Positions 37,968 to 46,746 of a stretch of DNA of 64,000 nucleotides are shown here, in pieces. Position 1 is the first letter of the stretch; each line of letters opens with the position of its first letter. The notes under the pieces are model-generated. The model made no database searches, was not told the DNA's origin, and was given only the letters and a program-made list of their open reading frames with translations. Position numbers and translations under genes: made by a program. Location: assembly GCF_001465545.3 (NCBI RefSeq), contig NZ_CP013480.3:496001-560000 (forward strand). Reading direction: 5' to 3'. Source of the DNA: Pandoraea norimbergensis (GTDB lineage Bacteria > Pseudomonadota > Gammaproteobacteria > Burkholderiales > Burkholderiaceae).

Positions 37968-37999
37968 GAGGCGAGACCGAATTGCAAAAGGATACCGAC

Positions 38000-38821
38000 A
38001 TGTTTGAATCCATTCGCGGCGCTCTGCGCGCGCTGCTGATTGCCGCAGGGACGGCAGCGCTCGTGGCCGGGTGTGCAACGAGTACACCGTCTGGCGCATT
38101 GGCTCGCTACGATCTTGGTCCGCCGACGATGCCAGCGGCGGCATCGGCATCAGCGGCATCAGCGGCATCCGGGGCTTCCACGGGGACGCCCGACATCGCC
38201 AACACGGCAAATGCCGCTGCATTGGGTGCATCGGGTGCCGCGCGCCTTTCGCCGCTCAAGGTCGTCGTCAACGCGCCGAACTGGCTGGACTCCGATCTGA
38301 TCTATTACCGCTTGCCGGCCAGCGATGGCGATCAGGCACGTGTCTACGCCAACAGCCGTTGGCTCGCGTCACCGGCCCGGTTGTTCGGTGACCGGTTGCG
38401 TGTCGCGCTCGCGGTCGACCGGCCGGTGCTGGCCGCAGGCGATCCGACGGCGGCGCCTGCGTTGCGTGTCGAACTCGACGAATTCGCGCAGTACTTCGAC
38501 AGTGCGTCGACCAGCCACGGTGTGGTGCAGATTCGCGCGACGTTGTTCGACGGGCCGAAACTGCTGGCGCAAACGACGCTGCGTGCGCAAGCACCTGCGG
38601 CTACGGCCGATGCGGCAGGCGGCACGCGCGCACTGGCGGCCGCGAGCGACGCGGTGCAGACGCAACTGATTCAGTGGCTGGCTGGCCGCGTGCCGGCGCC
38701 ATCGACCACGACGCGATCGGCACCGACGTCGCACGCGGTTCCCGCCACCGCACCGCGATCGGATGCCGCGCCGGGCATTTCGTCTCCATCGTCGTCGCCG
38801 TTGGCGGCGGCCACCCGCTAG
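38000..38821 (+). CDS. ABC-type transport auxiliary lipoprotein (PqiC/YmbA-like)
   Basis: A 273-residue outer-membrane lipoprotein. The signal peptide ends in the lipobox LVAGC with the lipidated cysteine at about residue 25. A Ser/Ala-rich linker follows, then the PqiC-like domain (LDSDLIYYRLPASDGDQARVYANSRWLASPARLFGDRLRVAL) and a Thr/Ser/Ala/Pro tail. AAAAGGA 7 bases upstream supports ATG 38000; an ATG at 37964 overlapping the MCE stop is the alternative. It probably docks the MCE tube at the outer membrane. Confidence 0.88.
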   Translation: MFESIRGALRALLIAAGTAALVAGCATSTPSGALARYDLGPPTMPAAASASAASAASGASTGTPDIANTANAAALGASGAARLSPLKVVVNAPNWLDSDLIYYRLPASDGDQARVYANSRWLASPARLFGDRLRVALAVDRPVLAAGDPTAAPALRVELDEFAQYFDSASTSHGVVQIRATLFDGPKLLAQTTLRAQAPAATADAAGGTRALAAASDAVQTQLIQWLAGRVPAPSTTTRSAPTSHAVPATAPRSDAAPGISSPSSSPLAAATR

Positions 38822-38834
38822 CGCCCCAGCGTCA

Positions 38835-40007
38835 ATGCCCGAGCCGGACATCAAACCCTGGCAACGACGTGCCTCGCCGCTCACGCGTCAGGCGCTGCTT
38901 TGCCTGATCTTGCTCATCGCGTACGCGAGCCTGTATCCGTTCGAATTCCAGCGTGCGGTGGTCGGCCCGTTCGACTATCTGTTCGCGCCGTTGCCACGCT
39001 GGATGACGACGTTCGATGTCGTCACCAACGTGCTGGGCTATGTCCCGCTCGGCATGCTCACGGTGCTGGCGTTGCATCCGGCGTGGCGCGGCACGCGTGC
39101 GGTCTTCGCGGCGTTTGTGCTCGGCACACTGCTGTCAGGCGGCATGGAAGCCCTGCAAACGTATTTGCCCACGCGTGTGGCTTCGAACGTCGATCTCGCA
39201 ACGAATGCGTTGGGCGCACTGATCGGGGGTGCGCTTGCAGTACCGCTCACGAGTCCGTTGCTTGATCGCGGCTGGCTGCGGCATCTGCGCTTTGCATGGT
39301 TTGAACGGCACGCGAGCGTGTTGCTCGTGTTGCTGGCCTTGTGGCCGTGGGCGCAGGCGTATCCGCAGCAGTTCCTCTTCGGCGACGGCGATCTGGTGCG
39401 TCAGATCTGGCTCTGGCAAGACCCGGATATCACCGATCTCGTTCTGGATTGGGTGCCGCATCTCGGTCAGTTGCAGGACTACCTCTCGGCCCTCGACGCC
39501 GTGGCGAGTCATGCGCTGTGGGAGACCGTGGTGACGGCCAGCGGCACCATTCTGGCCGGGCTGCTCGCGACGCTTGCCATGCGGCGCGGGGCACCGCGCG
39601 TGCCGTTGCTTTGCGCGATGTTCATCAGCGCGTTCGCCATCAAGGCCGCTGCCTCGGCGTGGCAGTTTTCGCCCGCACAGGCGTTCGACTGGGTGACGAC
39701 CGGCGCGATCTATGGGCTCGTTGTCGGCACGCTCGTGCTGACGGTGGCGGCGCGCGGGCCGCGCGTGTTGCGCGGGGCCGTGGCGCTGGCGGCGCTGATC
39801 GTTCTGCTGGTTTTCGTGAACCTGTTGCCCGCTAACCCGTACTACGAGGCGGCGTTGCAGTCGTGGCGGCAGGGCCGCTATGTGCACTTCAACGTGTTGG
39901 CGCGCTGGCTCGCGTGGACGTGGCCGTATCTGGTGCTGATCTACCTGCTGGCGATGTTCGATCCGAGCCATCGCGGGCCGGCGCGCACCACCGGGAAGGT
40001 CGGTTAG
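38835..40007 (+). CDS. VanZ-family membrane protein
   Basis: A 390-residue inner-membrane protein with about nine to ten hydrophobic segments. The first half is a VanZ-like domain: LYPFEFQ, the strongly conserved DVVTNVLGYVPLGMLT and SGGMEALQTYLPTRVASNVDLATNALGALIGG. The role of VanZ proteins outside glycopeptide resistance is undefined. It begins 13 bp after the lipoprotein gene, so it may be the fifth gene of the MCE operon. The start lacks a clear ribosome site. Confidence 0.85.
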   Translation: MPEPDIKPWQRRASPLTRQALLCLILLIAYASLYPFEFQRAVVGPFDYLFAPLPRWMTTFDVVTNVLGYVPLGMLTVLALHPAWRGTRAVFAAFVLGTLLSGGMEALQTYLPTRVASNVDLATNALGALIGGALAVPLTSPLLDRGWLRHLRFAWFERHASVLLVLLALWPWAQAYPQQFLFGDGDLVRQIWLWQDPDITDLVLDWVPHLGQLQDYLSALDAVASHALWETVVTASGTILAGLLATLAMRRGAPRVPLLCAMFISAFAIKAAASAWQFSPAQAFDWVTTGAIYGLVVGTLVLTVAARGPRVLRGAVALAALIVLLVFVNLLPANPYYEAALQSWRQGRYVHFNVLARWLAWTWPYLVLIYLLAMFDPSHRGPARTTGKVG

Positions 40008-40050
40008 AATGGCCCGCAACAACGTTGCCAACCCCCACAGAGCGACCGAC

Positions 40051-40380
40051 ATGGCCACCCAGGCGCAGTACTACCAACATCACGTCTTCTTTTGTCTGAA
40101 TCAGCGCGAACCGGGCGCGGACCGGCCTTCTTGTGCGAATTGCAACGCTCAGGCGATGCAGGAATATGCCAAGAAGAAGGTCAAACAGCTCGGGCTGGCC
40201 GGCCCCGGCAAAGTGCGGGTGAACAAGGCAGGTTGCCTTGATCGCTGCGAACTCGGCCCGGTCGTCGTGATCTACCCCGAAGGCACTTGGTACACGTACA
40301 TCGATGAGACCGATATCGACGAGATCGTCGAAAAGCATCTGGCGCAAGGCGAAATCGTCGAACGTCTGCTGATCGACTGA
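40051..40380 (+). CDS. (2Fe-2S) thioredoxin-like ferredoxin
   Basis: A 109-residue protein of the thioredoxin-like [2Fe-2S] ferredoxin family (as in the NuoE C-terminal domain). Likely cluster cysteines are C15 (HVFFCLNQR), C28 or C31 (SCANCNA), C62 and C66 (AGCLDRCELGP). GPVVVIYPEGTWY is the family's last conserved part. ATG 40051 gives the usual short N-terminus; ATG 40009 adds 14 residues. Electron partners are unknown. Confidence 0.92.
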   Translation: MATQAQYYQHHVFFCLNQREPGADRPSCANCNAQAMQEYAKKKVKQLGLAGPGKVRVNKAGCLDRCELGPVVVIYPEGTWYTYIDETDIDEIVEKHLAQGEIVERLLID

Positions 40381-40601
40381 AATCATCGACTGACGTTATC
40401 GACTCACGTAATCGGCTGCCGCGTCGAGTCGTTCCCGTTCGGGTCTTATCAGGCAATACCGGAATTACGAAGATTTCGAGGGACTACCCGCCAATCCCGG
40501 CTTGTCCGGGCATTGCCGGGTCGATGCAGGACGCATCCGCTTCTGATTCATCCGCTCATCCGCTCACCCGCTTTCATCAGGCTTCACGTCACGCATCACT
40601 C

Positions 40602-41231
40602 ATGAACGCTCAAACCGAACGCTTTACCATCGACGGCCCGGTCGGGGCCATTGAAATCGCCATCGACCGTCCGGCGGGCGAATTGCGCGGCATCACGCTG
40701 GTGGCGCATCCGCACCCGCTCTTCGGCGGCACGCTCGACAACAAGGTTGCGCAGACGCTCGCGCGCGCCTTCGTGCAACTCGGCTACGCCGTCGTGCGTC
40801 CGAATTTTCGCGGCGTCGGCAAGTCGGAAGGCGAGCACGACAAGGGCATTGGCGAGCGCGACGACTTGCTGGCCGTCATCGACTGGATGCGCCAGCAGCC
40901 GGGCTGGGATACGCCCCCGCTGGCGCTGGCGGGCTTCTCGTTCGGCACGTTCGTGCTCTCGCACGTAGCCAAAACGCTGGCCGAAGCCGGTACCCCCGCG
41001 CAACGTCTCGTGTTCGTCGGCACGGCCGCGAGCAACTGGGATGTCGCACTCGTGCCAGCCGACACGCTCGTCATTCACGGCGAAGTGGACGACACGGTAC
41101 CCCTTCAGTCGGTACTCGACTGGGCGCGTCCGCAAACCCTGCCCGTGGTGGTCATTCCGGGCGGTGAGCACTTCTTCCACGGCCTGCTGCCGCTACTCAA
41201 GCAGATCGTGGTCGATGCGTGGCGCTATTGA
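40602..41231 (+). CDS. Alpha/beta hydrolase of the CocE/YpfH-like small family
   Basis: A 209-residue cytoplasmic serine hydrolase. The oxyanion region is VAHPHPLFGGTLDNKV, the nucleophile Ser in AGFSFGTFV, the acid in IHGEVDDTVPL and the base in PGGEHFFHG. The conserved HPHPLFGGTMDNKVV-type motif defines a widespread proteobacterial family of unknown substrate. It is transcribed with no partner. ATG 40602 is the family-like start. Confidence 0.88.
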   Translation: MNAQTERFTIDGPVGAIEIAIDRPAGELRGITLVAHPHPLFGGTLDNKVAQTLARAFVQLGYAVVRPNFRGVGKSEGEHDKGIGERDDLLAVIDWMRQQPGWDTPPLALAGFSFGTFVLSHVAKTLAEAGTPAQRLVFVGTAASNWDVALVPADTLVIHGEVDDTVPLQSVLDWARPQTLPVVVIPGGEHFFHGLLPLLKQIVVDAWRY

Positions 41232-41294
41232 CACACATCGGACGGATTTCGGGCGGTAACCCTCCCGACGCTGGGGTACGCAAATCACGGCGGG

Positions 41295-41300
41295 TATAAT
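41295..41300 (+). promoter_or_regulatory. Consensus -10 box upstream of dacC
   Basis: TATAAT matches the consensus exactly, 180 bp before dacC. The -35 region is weak (TGGGGT at the right spacing), so the call rests on the -10 alone. Confidence 0.4.
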
Positions 41301-41351
41301 TCGTTCCTGAACCTGTCAGGCGATGCCGGGTCTATTGTTTCCGACATGCCT

Positions 41352-41372
41352 GGCACCGGCACTTCGGTGCCG
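41352..41372 (+). other. Hairpin in the dacC leader
   Basis: CGGCAC and GTGCCG enclose a TTCG tetraloop (41357-41372), and an alternative 7-bp stem GGCACCG/CGGTGCC spans 41352-41371. The two forms are mutually exclusive. No T-run follows, so it may affect mRNA stability or translation. Confidence 0.45.
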
Positions 41373-41480
41373 CTGTCCTCTTCACCGTGCCGCTTTCGTG
41401 TTTTTCCAATCGCGACAGTGCGCGCGGTGCTCAATCAAGCGCAGATGCCCCTGAGCCTCACTTCGTTTCTCTCTTCGCCA

Positions 41481-42668
41481 ATGAAATTCAACGCTTCGCT
41501 GTCCCGTGCCGCCGCTGCCGCGGCGCTCGTCGCTTGTGGCTCGCTTGCTGCACTCCCGGCCCGTGCTCAACAGATTCCGCCGCCGCCGATGTCGGCTAAG
41601 GCGTGGACGATCGTCGACGTCACCAGCGGTCAGGTGCTCGCCGCCGGCGATCCGGAAGCGCGCGTGGAGCCGGCTTCGCTCACGAAGATCATGACCTCGT
41701 ATCTGGTCTTCGAAGCGCTGCGCGACAAGCGCATTTCGATGGACCAGACGGTCATTCCGGGCGAGTCGGTACGCAAGGTGGGCCGCGACGAGTCGCGCAC
41801 GTTCATCGAAGCGGGCAAGCCGGTCTCCGTACACGATCTGGTGTACGGCATGATCATTCAATCGGGTAACGACGCGTCCATCGCGCTGGCCGAACTCATC
41901 GGCGGCTCGCAGCCGGGCTTTGTCGAACTGATGAACCGTGCTGCGCAGCGTCTTGGCCTGAAGAACACGCACTACACGAACGTCGACGGTCTGACCGATC
42001 CGCAGCACTACACGACGGTGGCCGATATCGCCGCGCTGTCGACGCACATGATTCAAGACTTCCCCGAGTACTACAAGATCTACTCGGAGAAGAGCTTCAC
42101 GTACAACAACATCCGCCAGCCGAACCGCAATCGTCTGCTGTCGCTCGACCCGACCGTCGATGGCCTGAAGACCGGCCACACGAAGGAAGCGGGTTACTGC
42201 CTCGTGTCGACGGCTTCGCGTCCGCTGCCGGGCACGCCCGGCGTGAACCGCCGCGTGCTGTCGGTCGTGGTGGGTGAGCCGACCGAGCGCGCACGCGTGC
42301 AGGACAGCCTCTCGGCGCTGAACTACGGCTATCAGAACTTCGACACGCTGCGTGTCTATGGCGCGAATCAGGTCGTGGCCACGCCCAAGGTGTGGAAGGG
42401 CAAGGAAAGCGAGCTGAAGATCGGCGTGAAGAAGGACACTTTCATCACCGTGCCGAAGGGCGTGGCCGACAAGATCAAGCCGCAGCTTGAACTGCGTGAG
42501 CCGCTGATCGCCCCGATCGCGAACGGCGCGCAGGTCGGTACCGTCAAGGTCATGGCCGACGGCAAGCAACTGGCCGAATTCCCGGTCGTGGCGCTGGCCG
42601 ACGTGGCGCAAGCCAGCTTCATCGGCCGCGCATGGGATGCGCTGCGTTTGATGTTCATGAAGAAGTAA
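41481..42668 (+). CDS. dacC: D-alanyl-D-alanine carboxypeptidase (PBP5/6 type)
   Basis: A 395-residue periplasmic DD-carboxypeptidase that trims pentapeptide side chains of peptidoglycan. The signal peptide covers about 1-29 (ending ARAQ). The three penicillin-binding motifs are SLTK (66-69), SGN (128-130) and KTG (230-232). The C-terminal PBP5 beta domain (about 285-365) is followed by an amphipathic anchor (FIGRAWDALRLMFMKK). ATG 41481 is the start giving a proper signal peptide. It precedes a D-amino acid aminotransferase gene that uses related D-alanine chemistry. Confidence 0.95.
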   Translation: MKFNASLSRAAAAAALVACGSLAALPARAQQIPPPPMSAKAWTIVDVTSGQVLAAGDPEARVEPASLTKIMTSYLVFEALRDKRISMDQTVIPGESVRKVGRDESRTFIEAGKPVSVHDLVYGMIIQSGNDASIALAELIGGSQPGFVELMNRAAQRLGLKNTHYTNVDGLTDPQHYTTVADIAALSTHMIQDFPEYYKIYSEKSFTYNNIRQPNRNRLLSLDPTVDGLKTGHTKEAGYCLVSTASRPLPGTPGVNRRVLSVVVGEPTERARVQDSLSALNYGYQNFDTLRVYGANQVVATPKVWKGKESELKIGVKKDTFITVPKGVADKIKPQLELREPLIAPIANGAQVGTVKVMADGKQLAEFPVVALADVAQASFIGRAWDALRLMFMKK

Positions 42669-42773
42669 GGACGATCCCGTGTCCTGACGCCTGCGCGTCG
42701 CGGCACGGGGGTATGGCCGAACCGCATGACGGATCGGCGCCTCGCCGGTCAGGTCAGGCCGGCAAACGCGAGG

Positions 42774-42794
42774 CGCGCCCCAGGGGCGCGTTTT
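42774..42794 (+). terminator. Probable terminator after dacC
   Basis: CGCGCCCC and GGGGCGCG (42774-42790) form a tight stem followed by TTTT, between dacC and the aminotransferase start. Confidence 0.5.
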
Positions 42795-42831
42795 GCAATT
42801 TAGTCGTGCGCGACACGCGCCCCCTGCAAAC

Positions 42832-43680
42832 ATGGACAACCCCACCGTCTGGCTCAATGGCGAACTGATCCCGCTCAGTGACGCGAAGATTTCCGTTCTC
42901 GATCGCGGTTTCCTGTTCGGCGACGGCATTTACGAAGTCGTGCCTGTCTACCACGGCAAGCCGTTCCGTTTGGCGCAGCACCTCGATCGCCTTGAGCGCA
43001 GCCTCGCCGAGATTCGTATCGCCAACCCGTATACCCGTGCCGAATGGGAAGCGCTCTTCGCGCGCCTGTCGGCCACGTGTGCCGCCGACCCGCACAGCGT
43101 GTACGTTCAGGTCACGCGTGGCGTGGCGCCGCGTCAGCACACGTTCCCGAAGGACATCACGCCGACCGTGTTCGGCATGGCTACGCCGCTCACGTTGCCG
43201 TCGCGCGAGAAGGTCGAGCACGGCGTGGGCGCCGTGACCCACGAAGACCGTCGCTGGCTCAATTGCCACATCAAGTCGACCTCGCTGCTGGGCAACGTCC
43301 TGATGGCGCAATACGCGGCCGATCACGATGTGCAGGAGACGGTGCAATTTCGCGATGGCTGCCTGACCGAGGCGTCGTCGAGTAATGTGTGGGTGATCAA
43401 GGGCGGTGAAATGTTTGCGCCGCAGCGTGATAATCGCATTCTGGAAGGCATTCGCTACGGCGCGCTCGAAGCCTTTGCCAAGGAATGTGGCGTGGCGTTC
43501 TACGAGCGCCCGGTCAGTGAAGAGGAAGTGCGTAACGCCGACGAGCTGCTGATCACGTCGGCGACCAAGGAAGTGCTGGCGGTCGTGCGTCTGGACGACA
43601 AGCCGGTGGGCGACGGCAAGCCGGGCCCGGTCTTCCGCGCACTGTATGCGGCTTATCAGCGAGCCAAGGAGGCGCTATGA
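42832..43680 (+). CDS. dat: D-amino acid aminotransferase
   Basis: A 282-residue class IV (fold type IV) PLP aminotransferase, probably D-alanine:2-oxoglutarate. The PLP lysine is K148 in LNCHIKSTSLLGNV, and YVQVTRGVAPRQHTFP and DGCLTEASSSNVWV are the family's substrate and phosphate-binding motifs. The RGVAPR(Q)H pattern is that of D-amino acid rather than branched-chain transaminases. It is coupled by an ATGA overlap to the YbeD-like gene and lies in a peptidoglycan/lipoate gene block conserved in Burkholderiales. Confidence 0.9.
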   Translation: MDNPTVWLNGELIPLSDAKISVLDRGFLFGDGIYEVVPVYHGKPFRLAQHLDRLERSLAEIRIANPYTRAEWEALFARLSATCAADPHSVYVQVTRGVAPRQHTFPKDITPTVFGMATPLTLPSREKVEHGVGAVTHEDRRWLNCHIKSTSLLGNVLMAQYAADHDVQETVQFRDGCLTEASSSNVWVIKGGEMFAPQRDNRILEGIRYGALEAFAKECGVAFYERPVSEEEVRNADELLITSATKEVLAVVRLDDKPVGDGKPGPVFRALYAAYQRAKEAL

Positions 43681-43949
43681 CGCCGGAAAAGAAAGAAAGT
43701 CTGCTGGAGTTTCCGTGCGACTTTCCCATCAAGGTGATGGGCAAGATGCAGCCGGATTTTGCCGATGCCATCGTGGCAGTGCTGCGCGAGTTCGATGCCG
43801 AGTTCGATGCCGCTACCGTCGAGATGCGTCCGTCCAGCTCGGGTAACTACCTCGGCCTGACGGTCACGGTGCGGGCCCACTCGAAGGCCCACCTCGACGA
43901 TATCTATCGCGCACTCACCGGCCACCCGATGGTCAAGGTCGTGCTGTAA
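43677..43949 (+). CDS. DUF493 (YbeD) family protein
   Basis: A 90-residue ferredoxin-like-fold protein: LLEFPCDFPIKVMGK, then the family end SGNYLGLTVTVRAHSKAHLDDIYRALTGHPMVKVVL. In E. coli ybeD lies between dacA and lipB, the same order as here (dacC, dat, this gene, then lipB-lipA after an interruption). It may regulate lipoate or cell-wall genes; direct function is not known. Confidence 0.92.
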   Translation: MTPEKKESLLEFPCDFPIKVMGKMQPDFADAIVAVLREFDAEFDAATVEMRPSSSGNYLGLTVTVRAHSKAHLDDIYRALTGHPMVKVVL

Positions 43950-43972
43950 CGCGGTTGAAATGTCGGGCGACA

Positions 43973-43995
43973 CGCCACGCGCCCTGCGCGTGGCG
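43973..43995. terminator. Hairpin between convergent genes
   Basis: CGCCACGCGC and GCGCGTGGCG form a perfect 10-bp stem with a CCT loop between the YbeD-like gene and the convergent LysR gene. There is no T-run. Confidence 0.5.
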
Positions 43996-44023
43996 CGGTA
44001 CTCTTGCCGTGCTCAGGCAGCAT

Positions 44024-45064
44024 TCACGCGTGGGTCGGCGCGCCGTCGTCCGGCGGTAGCGCCGGTGCCAGCCCCAACTGAGCGTCTGTCGTCAACGTGC
44101 CTGCGGTAGACGCCATGCCTGCTGCGAGCGCTTCAGGGCTCGCCTGTGCCGGGCGGCGCTGCATATGCATCACAGCCTCAAAAGCGGCCATTTCCTCCAG
44201 AAACCACGTGCGAAATGCTTGCACGCGCTGCGTTTCCAGCACCCCCGGCGGGCACACGAAGTAGTAATCCCATTCGCACGGCGTATCGACATCCGACAGG
44301 CGCACCAGCCGCCCAGCCATGATGTCGCCCACCGCCAGCGATCGCCGCACGAGCGCCACGCCTTGACCGACGATGGCCGCTTGCGAGAGCATCCCCGAAT
44401 CCTGATACATCATGCCCTGCGTCGGCTCGGGGATATCGAAGCCGGCCGCAGCAAACCACGGCGACCACGGTTCCCCTTCCGAGCGTAGCAACGTGCTGTG
44501 CCGCAACTCCGCCGCCGACTGGGGCAGACGTCCGCTGTTGTAGGACGGCGCGCAGGCAGGAAAGAACACGTCTTCGAGCACTTTTTCGATATGCAGGCCG
44601 GGCCAGTTGCCCTTGCCCATGCGCAGGGCGATGTCGACGTCGTCACGCTCGAAATCGATCAGCTCGGCGCTGCAACGCAACTCCACTTCGAGTTCGGGAT
44701 GACGGTCGATGAAGCGCCCGATGCGTGGCGTGAGCCAACGGCTGGCGAACGACGGCATGGTGGTGAGCACCAATCGCCGCTCGCTGCGAGTCCCTGCCTG
44801 CAACTTACGGGTGGCCTGAGCGATATCGCCGAGCGCAGCCCGGATCGACACCGCGTACTGCCGGCCAGCGGCCGTCAGGCTGATGCGTTTGCCGTTGCGG
44901 GCAAACAACTGCGTGCCCAGTTCCTGCTCCAGCGCGCGAATCTGGTGGCTGATGGCGCCGTGCGTGACGAACAGCTCCTCGGCCGCGCGGGAGAAACTCT
45001 CCAGACGCGCAGCCGCTTCGAACGCGCGCAGAGCACTCAGATTGGGAAGTCTCCGAAGATCCAT
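44024..45064 (-). CDS. LysR-family regulator, GcvA-like
   Basis: A 346-residue LysR regulator. The N-terminal winged helix-turn-helix (LPNLSALRAFEAAARLESFSRAAEELFVTHGAISHQIRALE) is of the GcvA subgroup. The effector domain follows from about 90 to 300, and the last 45 residues are a Pro/Ala-rich tail absent from GcvA. It is inserted, with the divergent DUF2917 gene, between the YbeD-like gene and lipB, an order otherwise conserved. The likely target is the divergent gene 100 bp away. Confidence 0.92.
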   Translation of the reverse strand: MDLRRLPNLSALRAFEAAARLESFSRAAEELFVTHGAISHQIRALEQELGTQLFARNGKRISLTAAGRQYAVSIRAALGDIAQATRKLQAGTRSERRLVLTTMPSFASRWLTPRIGRFIDRHPELEVELRCSAELIDFERDDVDIALRMGKGNWPGLHIEKVLEDVFFPACAPSYNSGRLPQSAAELRHSTLLRSEGEPWSPWFAAAGFDIPEPTQGMMYQDSGMLSQAAIVGQGVALVRRSLAVGDIMAGRLVRLSDVDTPCEWDYYFVCPPGVLETQRVQAFRTWFLEEMAAFEAVMHMQRRPAQASPEALAAGMASTAGTLTTDAQLGLAPALPPDDGAPTHA

Positions 45065-45100
45065 GTGAGCTTTATTCGCAAGGCCGTGAAAATATGTCGT

Positions 45101-45129
45101 TTGGTTAAGCGCTTGGCAGTCCCTATGAT
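45101..45129 (+). promoter_or_regulatory. Sigma-70 promoter for the DUF2917 gene
   Basis: TTGGTT (45101-45106) and TATGAT (45124-45129) with a 17-base spacer point at the DUF2917 start at 45165. Confidence 0.5.
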
Positions 45130-45164
45130 TCAGTCATTGTCTCGCACTGAGTGGGGGTCGTAAA

Positions 45165-45497
45165 ATGCAAAACAATTTGACAAAGGTCCAGTATTTTTAC
45201 GGCATCCGGCCGGGCGAAGTCGTCAGTCTCGACTTGCACCATGAGCATACGCTCGTCGCACGCGGCGCGGCAGTCTGGGTAACGCGGGCGGGCGATCCGC
45301 GCGATTACTGGCTGATGCCGGGGCAGCGCCTCGCTGTGGAGCCGGGACGCCGTTACTGGGTGTCGTCGGACGACGGCGCCGAGGCTGAGCTGGAGCGCGA
45401 AGTGGCGCATCGTTTCCCGCTGGTGCGCGAGTTGCGCCGCTGGCTGGCCGGACGTCGTGCGGCACGTGAGGCGAATTCCTGCGCATCTGCCGCCTGA
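45165..45497 (+). CDS. DUF2917 domain protein
   Basis: A 110-residue small protein. The DUF2917 pattern is clear in GEVVSLDLHHEHTLVARGAAVWVTRAGDPRDYWLMPGQRLAV, a cupin-like beta sandwich found in Burkholderiales next to LysR genes. The C-terminal Arg-rich part (LRRWLAGRRAAREA) may bind nucleic acid or membrane. Function is unknown. It is divergent from the GcvA-like regulator, which usually forms a fixed pair with it. Confidence 0.85.
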   Translation: MQNNLTKVQYFYGIRPGEVVSLDLHHEHTLVARGAAVWVTRAGDPRDYWLMPGQRLAVEPGRRYWVSSDDGAEAELEREVAHRFPLVRELRRWLAGRRAAREANSCASAA

Positions 45498-45603
45498 TAG
45501 GCCTGCGGGCCACCGGCCCTCATGGCTTTGCCACAACCGTCAAACTTCACGCGTTCTCGCGGCAGATGATGCTGCGGAAGGCGTGAGTCGTTTTAAACAT
45601 TCA

Positions 45604-45630
45604 CTTGATGTCAATTGAATTCACATCAAG
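45604..45630. promoter_or_regulatory. Palindromic operator candidate upstream of the EamA gene
   Basis: CTTGATGT (45604-45611) and ACATCAAG (45623-45630) are perfect inverted arms 11 bases apart, with a smaller TGAATTCA inside. The AT-rich setting, 52 bp before the EamA start, is what a repressor site would show. Confidence 0.5.
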
Positions 45631-45681
45631 GCGCGCAATAATCAAACGAAAATACGCTGCGATAGCGGGAGATTTGACTGA

Positions 45682-46686
45682 ATGACGCAAGGTTCTACGC
45701 CGGCTCGCACGACACCGGCCGTTTCCCCGCCAGCCGCTTCCACGCCGACTAAGCCCGGCAATACGGGGCAAGGCGCGCCGGACGCCCACGCTGACGAGCG
45801 TCTGGGCCGCTGGCTGATGGTTGCTGCGATGGTGATTTCCGGCACGATCGGCTACTTCGTGCTGATGTCCGGACAGCCGGCGCTCAATGTGGTGTTCTTC
45901 CGGTGCCTGATCGGCGCGGCCAGTCTGTGCCTGTGGTGTGCCTATCGCGGCTACTGGCGCGGGTTGCGTCTCGCGCGCTGGCAGATCGTGAACGTGACGC
46001 TCGGGGCGATTACCCTCGTGTCGAACTGGTTTTTCCTGTTCAGCGCTTACAAGCTGACATCCGTGGGCATCACGACGGTGGTCTACAACGTGCAGCCATT
46101 CCTGCTGGTTATGGCGAGCGCGATCATCACACGTGAGCGGCCGTCCATGGCGACGCTCGGGTTTCTCGGTCTGGCGTTTGCGGGTCTGGTCATTCTGGCC
46201 GAGCCGGGCGGTGCGCACGGTGCGGGCTACCTGCTCGGCGTAGCGAGTGCGCTGGCGGCGGCATCGCTCTACGCGGCAACCACGTTGTTCACCAAGAAGC
46301 TGGCCGGCACCCTTCGGCCAGAAATCATTGCCGCGCTGCATATGGTGATCGGCGCGGTGGTGTTTGTGTGGATGGCCGATTTTGGGCATCTCCCGGGCGG
46401 GCCGCGTCAGGTGGGCGCGATCGTCACGTTGGGCCTGTTCCACACGACATTCATGTACTTGCTGCTGTATGGCGCGTTCCAGAAGGCGTCGACATCGAGC
46501 CTCGCCGTGTTCGGGTTCGTGTATCCGGTGGTGGCGGTGGCCGTCGATTTTCTGGCGTTTGGCATCGTGCTGCACCCGACCCAATGGCTGGGCGGGGTGA
46601 TGATTCTGGTCGCCGCCGGGTGTTACGCGCGCGGGCTGGGCGCGGCGCCTGTGAAGAAGGCAGCCAAGAAGGCAAGTACGGCCTGA
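45682..46686 (+). CDS. EamA/DMT-family transporter
   Basis: A 334-residue inner-membrane protein of the drug/metabolite transporter superfamily with ten hydrophobic segments in two EamA halves (about 42-155 and 185-320). NWFFLFSAYKLTSVGITTVVYNVQPFLLVM and HTTFMYLLLYGAFQKASTSSLAVFGFVYPVVAV are the typical fourth- and eighth-segment regions. The N-terminal 40 residues are a Pro/Thr/Ala-rich tail and the C-terminus is basic. The substrate is unknown. Confidence 0.9.
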   Translation: MTQGSTPARTTPAVSPPAASTPTKPGNTGQGAPDAHADERLGRWLMVAAMVISGTIGYFVLMSGQPALNVVFFRCLIGAASLCLWCAYRGYWRGLRLARWQIVNVTLGAITLVSNWFFLFSAYKLTSVGITTVVYNVQPFLLVMASAIITRERPSMATLGFLGLAFAGLVILAEPGGAHGAGYLLGVASALAAASLYAATTLFTKKLAGTLRPEIIAALHMVIGAVVFVWMADFGHLPGGPRQVGAIVTLGLFHTTFMYLLLYGAFQKASTSSLAVFGFVYPVVAVAVDFLAFGIVLHPTQWLGGVMILVAAGCYARGLGAAPVKKAAKKASTA

Positions 46687-46746
46687 GCGTGAACTTCGCC
46701 GCGTCGGTCCGAGCAAGACGCGGCGGGTTTCGTTAAAATCGCGTTC

